Assembly (NCBI GenBank): GCA_905211675.1
Contig: CAJMBP010000010.1
Coordinates: forward strand, 1-31,602
Source of the DNA: an uncultured Oscillospiraceae bacterium
GTDB taxonomy: Bacteria; Bacillota; Clostridia; Oscillospirales; Acutalibacteraceae
DNA length: 31,602 bases
Reading direction: 5' to 3'
In this document: piece after piece, positions 1 through 8,643 of the stretch
Numbering within the stretch: the first letter of the stretch is position 1
How the letters are laid out: each line of letters opens with the position of its first letter
Translations under genes and position numbers: made by a program
Notes under the pieces: generated by a model
Seen by the model: the letters and a program-made list of their open reading frames with translations, nothing else
What the model was told of the DNA's origin: nothing
The model's database searches: none

Positions 1-644
1 AACGGTTTTTGCTGTCGCACAATGTAAAGATGATTGTTGCCGCCTGCGGCACGGTGTCATCGGTGGCGGCCGATACCGCAAACCAGCTGCCCGTACCTTT
101 TATAGAGGTTGTGTCGCACTCGGTAAAAGCGGCGGTGCAGGCTACAAAAAACAAAAAAATCGGCGTTCTTGCAACAAACGCCACCATATCAAGCGGCGCG
201 CATAAAAGCCAGATATTAAAGCTTTTGCCCGACGCCACGGTGGTTGAGTCGAGCGGCTCTTTGCTTGTTTCTATTGTAGAGGAGGGCTGGACCGCAAAGG
301 ACGATATTGTAGCCAAAGAAACCCTCAAACGCTATCTTAAACCCATGATTGACGGCGGAGTTGACACTCTCATTTTGGGTTGCACGCACTTTCCGGTGCT
401 GTCAGACGCCATAAACGAGGTGTTAGACGGCAAGGTAACACTTATAAATATGGGTGTTTCAACCGCCTGCGCCATTCGTGAGTATCTAAAAGAAAACGAC
501 TGTCTTAACAACGGCGAAAGTGCCGCCGAGCATAAATTTTACGCAAGCGACAAAACGGCAAGCTTTAAAAAAACCGCAAATATTTTACTCGGTGATTATG
601 ACAAAGCATTCAATATCGAACAGGTAGATATAGAAAAGTTATGA
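1..644 (+). CDS. murI: Glutamate racemase, C-terminal part (5' end outside window)
   Basis: Interconverts L- and D-glutamate in the cytosol, supplying D-Glu for peptidoglycan. The frame is open from the left edge, so the true start lies upstream; the TTG at position 9 is internal. Both catalytic cysteine motifs are present: the first as AACGTVSS (bases 51-71 region), the second as LGCTHFPVL near bases 377-403. The first motif is usually ACNTAS, so the residue after Cys is Gly rather than Asn. The gene ends in an ATGA overlap with the next gene, which suggests translational coupling. It heads, within the window, a co-directional run through engB. The remaining length fits a normal racemase missing roughly its first 50-60 residues. 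Another aspartate/glutamate racemase subfamily is possible, but the two-cysteine pattern and GCTHFP favour MurI. Confidence 0.9.
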   Translation, partial: RFLLSHNVKMIVAACGTVSSVAADTANQLPVPFIEVVSHSVKAAVQATKNKKIGVLATNATISSGAHKSQILKLLPDATVVESSGSLLVSIVEEGWTAKDDIVAKETLKRYLKPMIDGGVDTLILGCTHFPVLSDAINEVLDGKVTLINMGVSTACAIREYLKENDCLNNGESAAEHKFYASDKTASFKKTANILLGDYDKAFNIEQVDIEKL

Positions 645-1063
645 AAAAGGTTTTAATAAAAATAAAGGGCACTCAGGGGCTTGACGGCGAAGAAGCGGTA
701 ATTGAGCTTGTAACCGAGGGAATTTTAAAGAGGTTTGAAAACGACTATATAATCACCTATTACGAAGACGAAACGGTTGAGGGTTCAAAAACAAAAACGC
801 AGCTTACCGTAAAGAGTGACAAAACCGTTATATTAGAACGGCGCGGCGCGTTAAACTCACGCTTTCTTATAACCGAGGGCGAACGGAACAACTGCTTATA
901 CACGGTGTCGCAGGGCAGCTTGACGCTCGGTATTTACGGCAAAGAGGTAACAGCCGACCTTACAGAGTACGGCGGTACGGTAAAGATGGTTTATACAATA
1001 GATGCAAATCTTGAGCCTTTAAGCGAAAACAAGGTTGAGATTTTTGTGGAGGAAAGAAAATAA
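641..1063 (+). CDS. DUF1934 (YwiB-like) beta-barrel protein
   Basis: A 140-residue cytosolic protein of the DUF1934/YwiB family, expected to fold as a small calycin-like beta-barrel; the biochemical role is unknown. The alternating hydrophobic/charged pattern (VLIKIKGTQG at the start, LTLGIYGKEV and VKMVYTIDAN later) is all-beta and matches the family. It lacks a signal peptide and membrane segments. The start ATG overlaps the racemase stop by ATGA, and its own stop shares a base with the argS start (TAATG), so all three are probably translated together. In Bacillus the homologue also sits directly upstream of argS, and this conserved pairing is the main contextual support. Confidence 0.8.
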   Translation: MKKVLIKIKGTQGLDGEEAVIELVTEGILKRFENDYIITYYEDETVEGSKTKTQLTVKSDKTVILERRGALNSRFLITEGERNNCLYTVSQGSLTLGIYGKEVTADLTEYGGTVKMVYTIDANLEPLSENKVEIFVEERK

Positions 1064-2751
1064 TGTCTGTTTTAGTAAACGAGTCAAAAAAACAAATTGA
1101 AAAAATACTTATCGACGCGGCAAACAAAGCCATGTCGGGCGGAGCGCTTTGTGAAGCCGAGCTTGCACCCTTTAAGGTTGAGGTGCCGTCCGACCGTAAA
1201 AACGGCGATTATGCCGTAAACGCCGCAATGGTTTGGGCGCGCGGTTTTAAAGCCTCGCCCCGTGCTATTGCCGAAACACTTATGGCAAACGCCGATTTTG
1301 AAGGCACATTTATCGAAAAATACGAAATCGCAGGCCCCGGTTTTATAAACTTCTTTTTGTCGGACAAGTACTACGCAAACATTATAGCCGATGTTATAGA
1401 AAAGGGTGAAGATTACGGCAAGAGCAACTACGGCAAAAACAAAAGAGTTCTTGTGGAATTTGTTTCGGCAAATCCCACGGGACCTATGCACATAGGCAAC
1501 GCGCGCGGCGGTGCTTTGGGCGACTGCTTGGCGGCGGTTCTCTCGGCGGCAGGTTATTACACCGAGCGTGAATTTTATATAAATGACGCGGGTAATCAAA
1601 TAAACAAGTTCGGTCTGTCGCTAAGCCTTCGTTATCAACAGCTTTACTCAGACGGTGTAGAAATGCCCGAAGACTCATATCACGGCGAAGATATTATTGC
1701 TCACGCCAAGGCCTTTGCCGAAATTAACGGCGATGAATATATGTCTTGTGACGAGCAAGTCCGTCAAAAAGCACTTGTTGAATTCGCACTTCCCAAAAAC
1801 ATTCAAGGTCTTAAGGATGACCTGCTTAAATACCGCATAGAATACAACACATGGTTTAAAGAAAGCGACCTTCACAAAAGCGGCGAAACCGAGCGAATTA
1901 TCGAACTTTTAAAGCAGAGCGGTCACACCTACACGCAAGACGGCGCGCTTTGGTTTAAGGCTACCGAATTCGGTTGCGATAAAGACTTTGTGCTTGTGCG
2001 TGCAAACGGTGTGCCTACCTACATTGTGCCCGATATTGCCTACCATTACAATAAGCTTGAAGTTCGTAAGTTTGATACGGCGATTGACATTTTGGGCGCC
2101 GACCACCACGGCTATGTTCCTCGTCTTAAAGCGGCGCTTACCGCTCTGGGCTTAGACTCCGACCGAATTAACGCAGTTCTTATGCAAATGGTGCGTCTTG
2201 TGCGCGACGGCGAGGTTATAAAGGCTTCAAAGCGTTCGGGTAAGGCAATTACTCTTGTAACACTGCTTGACGAGGTGCCGATTGATGCGGCAAGATTTTT
2301 CTTTAATCTGCGCGAGCCTAACTCTCATTTTGACTTTGATTTAGATTTAGCCGTAAGCGAATCTAACAGCAACCCCGTTTACTACGTTCAGTACGCTTAT
2401 GCGCGTATTTGCAGCATACTTCGCAATCTTGCGGACGAGGGCGTTGCAAGACGCGACTGCACGGCAGACGAGTTGTCAATGCTGAACGCCCCCGAAGAGC
2501 GCGAGCTTATTATTCACATTTCGGCTCTTACCGACGAAATTGTTTTGTCGGCAAAAGCTTATGACCCTGCGCGTATTACCCACTATGTAAACGAGCTTGC
2601 AACAAAATTTCATAAGTTTTACGCCGACTGCCGCGTTAAAGGTGAAGATGAGTCACTAACAATGGCAAGACTTAATCTTTGCTATGCCACCGGCATAGTT
2701 ATTAAAAATGTGCTTGATATGCTTAAAATAACAGCTCCCGAAAAAATGTGA
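1063..2751 (+). CDS. argS: Arginyl-tRNA synthetase
   Basis: Class I aminoacyl-tRNA synthetase that charges tRNA-Arg with arginine in the cytosol. It is 562 residues, the usual length. Order of domains: N-terminal Add1 tRNA-binding domain (about 1-110), catalytic Rossmann domain with the HIGH-type signature HIGN at residues 143-146, the KMSKS-equivalent loop KASKRSG starting near residue 387, and a C-terminal DALR anticodon-binding domain (about 440-562) containing YVQYAYAR. The absence of a canonical KMSKS is normal for many ArgS enzymes. A GGAGGA ribosome binding site lies just inside the end of DUF1934, and the ATG overlaps the previous stop. I see no T-box leader, as expected for an internal operon gene. 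Confidence 0.96.
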   Translation: MSVLVNESKKQIEKILIDAANKAMSGGALCEAELAPFKVEVPSDRKNGDYAVNAAMVWARGFKASPRAIAETLMANADFEGTFIEKYEIAGPGFINFFLSDKYYANIIADVIEKGEDYGKSNYGKNKRVLVEFVSANPTGPMHIGNARGGALGDCLAAVLSAAGYYTEREFYINDAGNQINKFGLSLSLRYQQLYSDGVEMPEDSYHGEDIIAHAKAFAEINGDEYMSCDEQVRQKALVEFALPKNIQGLKDDLLKYRIEYNTWFKESDLHKSGETERIIELLKQSGHTYTQDGALWFKATEFGCDKDFVLVRANGVPTYIVPDIAYHYNKLEVRKFDTAIDILGADHHGYVPRLKAALTALGLDSDRINAVLMQMVRLVRDGEVIKASKRSGKAITLVTLLDEVPIDAARFFFNLREPNSHFDFDLDLAVSESNSNPVYYVQYAYARICSILRNLADEGVARRDCTADELSMLNAPEERELIIHISALTDEIVLSAKAYDPARITHYVNELATKFHKFYADCRVKGEDESLTMARLNLCYATGIVIKNVLDMLKITAPEKM

Positions 2752-2775
2752 TTACGAAAGGAAGCCTCTTATAAA

Positions 2776-4233
2776 ATGGACAACCGAAATTTGACAATGC
2801 TTATGGATCTTTATGAAATGACCATGGCAAACGGAATTATGCAAAGCGATATGCGTGATACCGTAACATACTTTGATATGTTTTTCCGCCGAGTTCCCGA
2901 CGAGGGCGGTTATGCGATTATGGCAGGCATAGAACAGCTTATCGATTACCTTAATAATCTGCATTTTGATGACAGCGACATCGAATATTTAAAATCGCTC
3001 AATCTGTTTTGTGACGAGTTTATAGACTATCTTCGTAATTTCAAATTTTGCTGTGATGTATGGGCGGTGCCCGAAGGCACACCCATATTCCCGAACGAGC
3101 CTATTGTTACGGTGCGCGGTCCTGCCGTGCAGGCAATGCTTATTGAAACAATGGTACTGCTTACCATAAACCATCAGTCGCTTATTGCCACCAAAGCAAA
3201 CCGTATTGTCAGGGCGGCAAAGGGCCGTCCCGTTATGGAGTTCGGCGCACGCCGCGCCCAAGGGGCAGACGCCGCCTACTACGGAGCCCGCGCCGCCATT
3301 ATCGGCGGTTGCACCGGCACTTCGGATATTAAAACAGCAAAAGATTTCGGCACCAAGGCTTCGGGCACAATGGCACACAGCTGGGTACAGCTGTTTGACG
3401 ATGAATACACCGCATTTAAAACCTATGCCGAACAATACCCCGACAGCTGTATGCTACTTGTTGACACCTACAATGTTTTAAAATCGGGCATACCAAACGC
3501 AATAAAGGTGTTTGACGAGGTATTAAAGCCCCGCGGTTTCCGCCCTCTCGGCATTAGAATAGACAGCGGCGATATTGCTTATCTTTCTAAAAAAGCTCGT
3601 AAAATGCTTGACGACGCAGGCTACCCCGACGCTAAAATATGCGTTTCAAACTCACTCGATGAGCATTTGATTCTCGATATGGATATGCAGGGCGCCTGCA
3701 TTGACAGCTACGGTGTGGGCGAACGCCTTATTACCGCGTCAAGCGAGGCGGTTTTCGGCGGTGTTTACAAGCTTGCCGCCACCGAGCGCGACGGGGTTAT
3801 TACACCCAAAATCAAGATCAGCGAAAACATTATAAAAATCACCCTTCCCGGCGTTAAAATTCCGTGGCGTCTTTATGACAAAAAAACCAACAAAGCAATC
3901 GCCGATGTTATAACGCTGAATTACGAAAAAATCGACGACAGCAAGCCCTACGAAATTTTTGACCCGACATATACTTGGAAACGCAAAACCGTTACCGACT
4001 TTTACGCCCGAAAATTGCAGGTTAAAATTTTCGAAAACGGCAAACAGGTTTATACTTCACCAACCGTTTCGGAAATTTCAGCTTTACGCGAAGAGCTTGT
4101 AAACAACCTTTGGGACGAGGTAAAGCGTTTTGAAAAGCCGCACACATACTATGTCGATTTAAGCGAGGATTTATGGCAGCAACGCAACAGTCTGCTTAAT
4201 AAAGCCGGCAACCAAAAGGAGAATAATAAATGA
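2776..4233 (+). CDS. pncB: Nicotinate phosphoribosyltransferase
   Basis: Makes nicotinate mononucleotide from nicotinate and PRPP with ATP, the first step of NAD salvage (Preiss-Handler route). The 485-residue length fits the Firmicutes NAPRTase family. The N-terminus (LTMLMDLYEMTMANGI) is typical. The motif SGTMAHSWVQ at residues 196-205 carries the histidine (about His201) that is phosphorylated in characterised members, and VDTYNVLKSG and RIDSGD line the PRPP/nicotinate site. The ATG is preceded by AAAGGAAG at a suitable distance, 24 bases after argS. Its stop overlaps the lipoprotein start by ATGA. It is probably in the murI-engB transcript. Confidence 0.95.
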   Translation: MDNRNLTMLMDLYEMTMANGIMQSDMRDTVTYFDMFFRRVPDEGGYAIMAGIEQLIDYLNNLHFDDSDIEYLKSLNLFCDEFIDYLRNFKFCCDVWAVPEGTPIFPNEPIVTVRGPAVQAMLIETMVLLTINHQSLIATKANRIVRAAKGRPVMEFGARRAQGADAAYYGARAAIIGGCTGTSDIKTAKDFGTKASGTMAHSWVQLFDDEYTAFKTYAEQYPDSCMLLVDTYNVLKSGIPNAIKVFDEVLKPRGFRPLGIRIDSGDIAYLSKKARKMLDDAGYPDAKICVSNSLDEHLILDMDMQGACIDSYGVGERLITASSEAVFGGVYKLAATERDGVITPKIKISENIIKITLPGVKIPWRLYDKKTNKAIADVITLNYEKIDDSKPYEIFDPTYTWKRKTVTDFYARKLQVKIFENGKQVYTSPTVSEISALREELVNNLWDEVKRFEKPHTYYVDLSEDLWQQRNSLLNKAGNQKENNK

Positions 4234-4787
4234 AAAAGCACCTGATACTTATACTCTCGCTTGTTTTTGTTTTTTGTTTTGCGGCGTGCTCCGATAACAA
4301 AACCAGAACAAATCAAGATTTTACCGATGTAAAATATTATGCCGATTTAGGTCAAATAAACGGCGTCGATTGTAAATTGGGCGAAAGCGCAGAGTCTGCA
4401 AAGCAAAAATTAGACGCCGCAGAGCAGGCGTCTGACGATGCGGAAGAACAGTTTGTTTACGATTACCAAGCAGGCGACTACACCGTTTTAACCAACGGAA
4501 CGGTTTGCTGCTGTTATAAAACCGACGGTGACGGCAGCAATATTACCCATATTGTAAAATACGGCGACGCCTACGGCTTTAAACAGGGTGCCGTTTCTAT
4601 TGAAGTGCGTGACACCATGAACCAAGCGGGCTATACCGCGCGCGAGCGCGACGCCCAAAGCGGCGAGCTGTTCTTTTTACCGTCGGGCGGTAGTTACACC
4701 GTTTTACAGTATGACTTCGATAAAAACAGCGTTTTGTTTGTTTTTGAAGAAAACGCCCTATGCGCAACGGTTGTTTACGCAAAATAA
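4230..4787 (+). CDS. Small lipoprotein of unknown function
   Basis: I do not recognise a family. The 185-residue product begins with a lipoprotein signal peptide: KK at residues 2-3, a hydrophobic stretch to residue 19, then the lipobox FAAC with the lipidated Cys at residue 20. The mature part is polar and rich in Asp/Glu, with an alanine-rich acidic stretch around residues 50-75 (SAESAKQKLDAAEQ), and later beta-type sequence. It should be anchored on the outer face of the cytoplasmic membrane. The start overlaps the pncB stop (ATGA) with AAAGGAG upstream, so it is coupled to pncB. Its position between pncB and lon gives no clear functional hint. Confidence 0.75.
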   Translation: MKKHLILILSLVFVFCFAACSDNKTRTNQDFTDVKYYADLGQINGVDCKLGESAESAKQKLDAAEQASDDAEEQFVYDYQAGDYTVLTNGTVCCCYKTDGDGSNITHIVKYGDAYGFKQGAVSIEVRDTMNQAGYTARERDAQSGELFFLPSGGSYTVLQYDFDKNSVLFVFEENALCATVVYAK

Positions 4788-4802
4788 TTTTCAGGAGTAT
4801 TT

Positions 4803-7202
4803 ATGTTGACAGAAGAAAAAGCATTGATAGGTACATTCCCCACGGTAGCGCTTCGCGGACTTGTTCAATTTCCGAATATGCTGCTTACGCTCGATGTGGG
4901 CAGAAAAAAATCCGTGCGTGCAATAAGCGCCGCAATGGACAAAAATTTACCTGTGTTTTTAATAACCCAAAAGGACATTGCAGTTGAAGAACCCACAAAG
5001 TCCGATCTTTATGAAATAGGCTGCCTTTGCCGTGTCCGTCAGGTTTTAAAAATGCCCGACGGCGGTGCAAAGGTTTTGGTAAGCGGGCTTTACCGCGCCC
5101 GTATGTTAAACTTTAACACAAACGGTTCATACTTTGTTGCCGATATTGAGCAGTGTGAAGAAAAGCCTGTAAAAAACCGCGAAATTTACAAAGAAAGTCT
5201 TGTTCGACGCATAAGACACGAATTCGAGCGTTACGCTCTGGCGGCCGCCGATGTGCCCGAGGACATTGCGCTTACCGTGGCAACCAAAAACGATATACCG
5301 TTTTTATGCGATTATATTGCCTTTAACATTCCGGCGCCTTTTGACGACAAGCAGTACATTCTTGAACAAACAAACCCCGTAACACGCGCCAAGGTTTTGC
5401 TTGAACTGCTTTCAAAGGAGCGTGAGGTCACCGAAATTGACAACCGTATAGGTCAAAAAACGCGCACCCGTATTGATGAAAATCAACGCGACTACTACCT
5501 TAAAGAGCAAATGCGCGTAATAAGCGAGGAGCTTTACGGTGACGATTCTGCCGACGAAATCGACGCTTTTCACAAAAAGGTTGAAGCGCTTGACGCCGAC
5601 GCCGATGTTAAAGAAAAAATTCACACCGAAATAAACAAGCTTTCAAAAATGCCGCAGGGCGCGCACGAGGGTACCGTTTCACGCGCATATATTGAAACCT
5701 GTCTGAACCTGCCCTGGAACAAATGCGACAGTGCGGTTGTTGACATTAAAAGAGCAGAAAAAATTCTCAACCGTGATTTTTACGGTATGGAAAAGGTAAA
5801 AGAGCGCATTTTGGAAATGCTTTCGGTTTATGCGCTTTCTCCCGACTCAAGGGGCAATATACTGTGTCTTTACGGCCCTCCCGGCGTGGGCAAAACCTCG
5901 ATAGGCAAAACCGTTGCGGAATGTATGGGCAGAAAATATCAGCGCATATCTCTGGGCGGTATGCACGATGAAGCCGAAATTCGCGGTCACCGCAAAACCT
6001 ATATAGGCGCTATGACGGGCAAAATTTTAACCGCCGTTAAAAATGCAGGTACATCTAACCCGCTAATACTGCTTGATGAGGTCGACAAACTCGGGGCAGA
6101 CTATAAGGGCGACCCTTCAAGCGCCTTACTCGAAGTGCTTGACCCCGAGCAAAACTGCAATTTTACCGATAATTTTCTTGAAATTCCTTACGACCTGAGC
6201 CGCGCGGTATTTATAACCACGGCAAACTCGCTCGACACAATACCGGCTCCGCTTCTTGACCGTATGGAGGTAGTATCGCTTGACGGCTACACCCGCGAGG
6301 AAAAATTTAACATTGCAAAGCGCCATATAGTGCCGCGTGAAATCGCCTCTCACGGGCTTACAAACAAAAACTGCCGCTTTGCCGACAGTGCAATTTATGG
6401 TATTATCGATTTTTACACCCGCGAGGCAGGCGTGCGAAAACTACAACGCGCAATCGTCTCGCTTTGCGGAAAGGCCGCAAAACGAATTGCCGACGGCAGC
6501 GACACAAAGGTAAACATTAAGGCGTCAGACCTTGAAAATATGTTGGGGCATAAAAAATACCGCCCCGAAATGATACTGCCGCAGGACGAGGTGGGCGTAA
6601 TAAACGGTCTTGCATGGACTCAAGGCGGCGGCGAAATTATGCAGATTGAAGTAGCGGCACTTGAAGGCAGCGGAAAAACCGTGCTTACGGGCAATTTGGG
6701 TGACGTTATGAAAGAGTCGGCAGAAGCCGCTATTACCTTTGTGCGTGCAAACGCTCAAAAATACGGTATCGACACCGAATTTTACAAAAACCGTGATATA
6801 CACATTCACGCAACCGAATCGGCAGTGCCGAAAGACGGCCCTTCGGCAGGCGTTACAATTACAACAGCGCTTGTATCGGCACTTACAAACCGACCTGTTC
6901 GCCGTGACATTGCCATGACGGGCGAGGTGTCCATTCGCGGTAGAGTGCTTGCCATAGGCGGACTTAAAGAAAAGGCAATGGCCGCCGAGCGCGGCGGTGT
7001 AAAGCGTGTGTTTATTCCCCACGATAACATACCCGATATTGACGAGGTTGACCAAAAGGTGCGCGAAAATCTTGAATTTATACCTGTTAAATATGTTACC
7101 GAAATTATCGACTGCGCGTTATTGCCGCTTGAGGCGGAAGTTTCACAACAAGATAGTTATATTGCGGCGCAAAACACAAAAAGCACTGCGCTCAGAACCT
7201 GA
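4803..7202 (+). CDS. lon: ATP-dependent protease Lon
   Basis: Cytosolic AAA+ serine protease that degrades misfolded and regulatory proteins. The 799-residue chain holds the N-terminal LAN substrate-recognition domain (about 8-205), a coiled helical region (about 210-320), the AAA+ module with Walker A GPPGVGKTS from residue 358 and Walker B LILLDEVDK near 420-428, and the C-terminal protease domain. The catalytic Ser is in PKDGPSAG (Ser681) and the catalytic Lys in GGLKEK (Lys724 by spacing with E. coli Ser679/Lys722). A CAGGAG site precedes the ATG. The engB gene follows after 9 bases, the same lon-engB pairing as in Bacillus. The C-terminal tail after about residue 780 is divergent and probably disordered. 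Confidence 0.97.
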   Translation: MLTEEKALIGTFPTVALRGLVQFPNMLLTLDVGRKKSVRAISAAMDKNLPVFLITQKDIAVEEPTKSDLYEIGCLCRVRQVLKMPDGGAKVLVSGLYRARMLNFNTNGSYFVADIEQCEEKPVKNREIYKESLVRRIRHEFERYALAAADVPEDIALTVATKNDIPFLCDYIAFNIPAPFDDKQYILEQTNPVTRAKVLLELLSKEREVTEIDNRIGQKTRTRIDENQRDYYLKEQMRVISEELYGDDSADEIDAFHKKVEALDADADVKEKIHTEINKLSKMPQGAHEGTVSRAYIETCLNLPWNKCDSAVVDIKRAEKILNRDFYGMEKVKERILEMLSVYALSPDSRGNILCLYGPPGVGKTSIGKTVAECMGRKYQRISLGGMHDEAEIRGHRKTYIGAMTGKILTAVKNAGTSNPLILLDEVDKLGADYKGDPSSALLEVLDPEQNCNFTDNFLEIPYDLSRAVFITTANSLDTIPAPLLDRMEVVSLDGYTREEKFNIAKRHIVPREIASHGLTNKNCRFADSAIYGIIDFYTREAGVRKLQRAIVSLCGKAAKRIADGSDTKVNIKASDLENMLGHKKYRPEMILPQDEVGVINGLAWTQGGGEIMQIEVAALEGSGKTVLTGNLGDVMKESAEAAITFVRANAQKYGIDTEFYKNRDIHIHATESAVPKDGPSAGVTITTALVSALTNRPVRRDIAMTGEVSIRGRVLAIGGLKEKAMAAERGGVKRVFIPHDNIPDIDEVDQKVRENLEFIPVKYVTEIIDCALLPLEAEVSQQDSYIAAQNTKSTALRT

Positions 7203-7211
7203 GGTGAGCTG

Positions 7212-7799
7212 ATGAATTGGAACCAAGTTGATTTTGAGGCGGCTTTCGGCACTGCGGCACAGCTTACCGAATCGACCCTGCCCGAAATTTGTTTTTCGGG
7301 GCGCTCTAATGTCGGTAAATCTTCGCTTATAAACAAACTGCTAAACCGCAAATCTATTGCGAGGGTAAGCTCGACTCCCGGTAAAACGGTAACCGTAAAC
7401 TTTTATCGCTTGCCTGAATTTAGACTTGTTGATCTGCCGGGCTACGGATTCGCAAAGGTTGCCGACCGTGACCGCGAGCGCTGGTCGGAGCTTATGGAAG
7501 AGTATTTTAAAAGCGGCAGAAATATAAAGCTTTGTTTACAGCTTATTGATATGCGCCACCCCGCCACCGAATTTGACATTTCAATGCTGCAATTTTTGTC
7601 GCATTTTGAAATTCCGTATGCGGTTGTGCTTACAAAGTGTGACAAGCTAAACAAAACAGAATTTCAAAAGCGTCTTACCGCTTTAAAAGAAGAACTGGGT
7701 GAGCTTGGCGACGGTATTACGGTAATACCGTTCAGCGCGCTTAAAGGCACGGGAGCCGAAGACATACGCAAAACTGTTGAGCTTGCCGTAACTGAATAA
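7212..7799 (+). CDS. engB: Ribosome-biogenesis GTPase EngB (YsxC/YihA)
   Basis: Small cytosolic TrmE-Era-EngA-EngB-type GTPase needed for assembly of the 50S ribosomal subunit in Bacillus and E. coli. All G motifs are visible in 195 residues: G1 GRSNVGKSS, G2 region with TPGKT, G3 DLPGYG, G4 TKCDK, and G5-like FSALKG. The typical second-motif sequence RLVDLPGYGFAKV identifies EngB rather than another TRAFAC GTPase. A GAGGTGAG ribosome binding site sits between the lon stop and the ATG. It is the last gene of the run and is followed 11 bases later by a strong terminator. Confidence 0.95.
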   Translation: MNWNQVDFEAAFGTAAQLTESTLPEICFSGRSNVGKSSLINKLLNRKSIARVSSTPGKTVTVNFYRLPEFRLVDLPGYGFAKVADRDRERWSELMEEYFKSGRNIKLCLQLIDMRHPATEFDISMLQFLSHFEIPYAVVLTKCDKLNKTEFQKRLTALKEELGELGDGITVIPFSALKGTGAEDIRKTVELAVTE

Positions 7800-7810
7800 T
7801 TTGATTTTAA

Positions 7811-7843
7811 GAGATATAAAGTTTTCGCTTTATATCTCTTTTT
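7811..7843 (+). terminator. Intrinsic terminator after engB
   Basis: A perfect 11-bp stem (GAGATATAAAG with its complement at 7828-7838), a 6-base loop TTTTCG, then five T residues. It closes the murI-engB run. Confidence 0.88.
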
Positions 7844-7877
7844 GCATATAATAAACCGATAGGAGATGTTGTATGCA

Positions 7878-8369
7878 ATGGATAATTTCAGCAATTTTTT
7901 AAGATGTATTAAAATGCATCCGCAGGCGGCGGCTGATATGAAAGGTAATGAATATTACCCAGATATACGCGGCCGGGTTCTATTCTTTAACGCGCGCGGC
8001 GGCGTGTTGGTTCGCGCCGAGATTACGGGACTTCCGCGAGCGCACGGCGATTGTGACAGTCCGATTTTTGCTTTTCATATTCACGGCGGTAACTTTTGCA
8101 CGGGAAACGCCGATGACGCCTTTGCAAACGCAGGCTCGCACTATAACCCGCAAAATTGTAATCACCCGTACCACGCGGGCGATCTTCCGCCGCTTTTCAG
8201 CGCCGACGGTAACGCCGTGCTTGAGGTTTTAACCGACCGATTTACCCTGTCGCAAATACCGGGCAAAACAGTAATAATTCACAGCGGACCGGACGATTTT
8301 ACAACCCAACCGTCAGGTAATTCGGGCGAAAAAATTGCCTGCGGAATTATTAAAAGTGTTGTATCTTAA
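7878..8369 (+). CDS. Cu/Zn superoxide dismutase, predicted cytosolic
   Basis: Converts superoxide to hydrogen peroxide and oxygen. The metal ligands of the Cu/Zn fold are all present: FHIHGG (His67, His69), AGSHYNP (His88), HPYHAGD (His96, His99, Asp102) and VIIHSGPDD (His135). The disulfide cysteines are also seen (NFCTGN and IACGII), and the PSGNSG segment supplies the active-site-arm glycines. The ATG at 7866 abuts the AGGAG itself, so the ATG at 7878 (163 residues) is the better start. There is no signal peptide, although most bacterial SodC enzymes are exported. A TATAAT at 7847-7852 without a clear -35 could drive it. Rubrerythrin lies nearby, so this is an oxygen-defence neighbourhood. 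Confidence 0.9.
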   Translation: MDNFSNFLRCIKMHPQAAADMKGNEYYPDIRGRVLFFNARGGVLVRAEITGLPRAHGDCDSPIFAFHIHGGNFCTGNADDAFANAGSHYNPQNCNHPYHAGDLPPLFSADGNAVLEVLTDRFTLSQIPGKTVIIHSGPDDFTTQPSGNSGEKIACGIIKSVVS

Positions 8370-8415
8370 CCGACGATATAGTATTATAAAAGTAGGCTAA
8401 AAAGGAATTGTAAAT

Positions 8416-8558
8416 ATGAATAAACCTACCGTGATAATTTATACCTCTAACACAGGCTTTACAAAAGGATATGCCGAGATGTTGGGCTGTCTTCAAAACA
8501 AGACCTTACCGATGATGAAAAGCGTATGCTTGAAGCGATAAATAAAAACAGTATTTAA
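8416..8558 (+). pseudogene. Flavodoxin-domain gene remnant with large internal deletion
   Basis: An ATG at 8416 opens a flavodoxin N-terminus (MNKPTVIIYTSNTGFTKGYA, with the TSNTGFT flavin-phosphate loop), preceded by AAAGGA. After about 22 residues the frame is lost and stops at 8539-8541. From about 8484 a second frame reads GLSSKQDLTDDEKRMLEAI and ends at TAA 8556-8558, which looks like the C-terminus of a flavodoxin-domain protein. So the two ends of one gene are joined with the middle (probably about 100 or more codons) missing and the frame shifted. The family assignment rests on the short N-terminal motif. Confidence 0.7.
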
Positions 8559-8590
8559 AAACCCTAAAGCGTAAAATATTTTATAAAATT

Positions 8591-8632
8591 CAAGCCCCGT
8601 ATTGCTTGTGTGAGCAATTCGGGGCTTGTTTC
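8591..8632. terminator. Hairpin terminator between flavodoxin remnant and rubrerythrin
   Basis: CAAGCCCCG (8591-8599) pairs with CGGGGCTTG (8620-8628), with an inner ATTGCT/AGCAAT stem separated by one T/T mismatch. It is T-rich on both sides and could stop both the plus-strand and the minus-strand transcripts. Confidence 0.75.
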
Positions 8633-8643
8633 AAATTTTGTTA

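Noticed and set aside
1000..1062. T-box or other leader upstream of argS
   Set aside because: argS overlaps the preceding gene, so there is no room for a leader.
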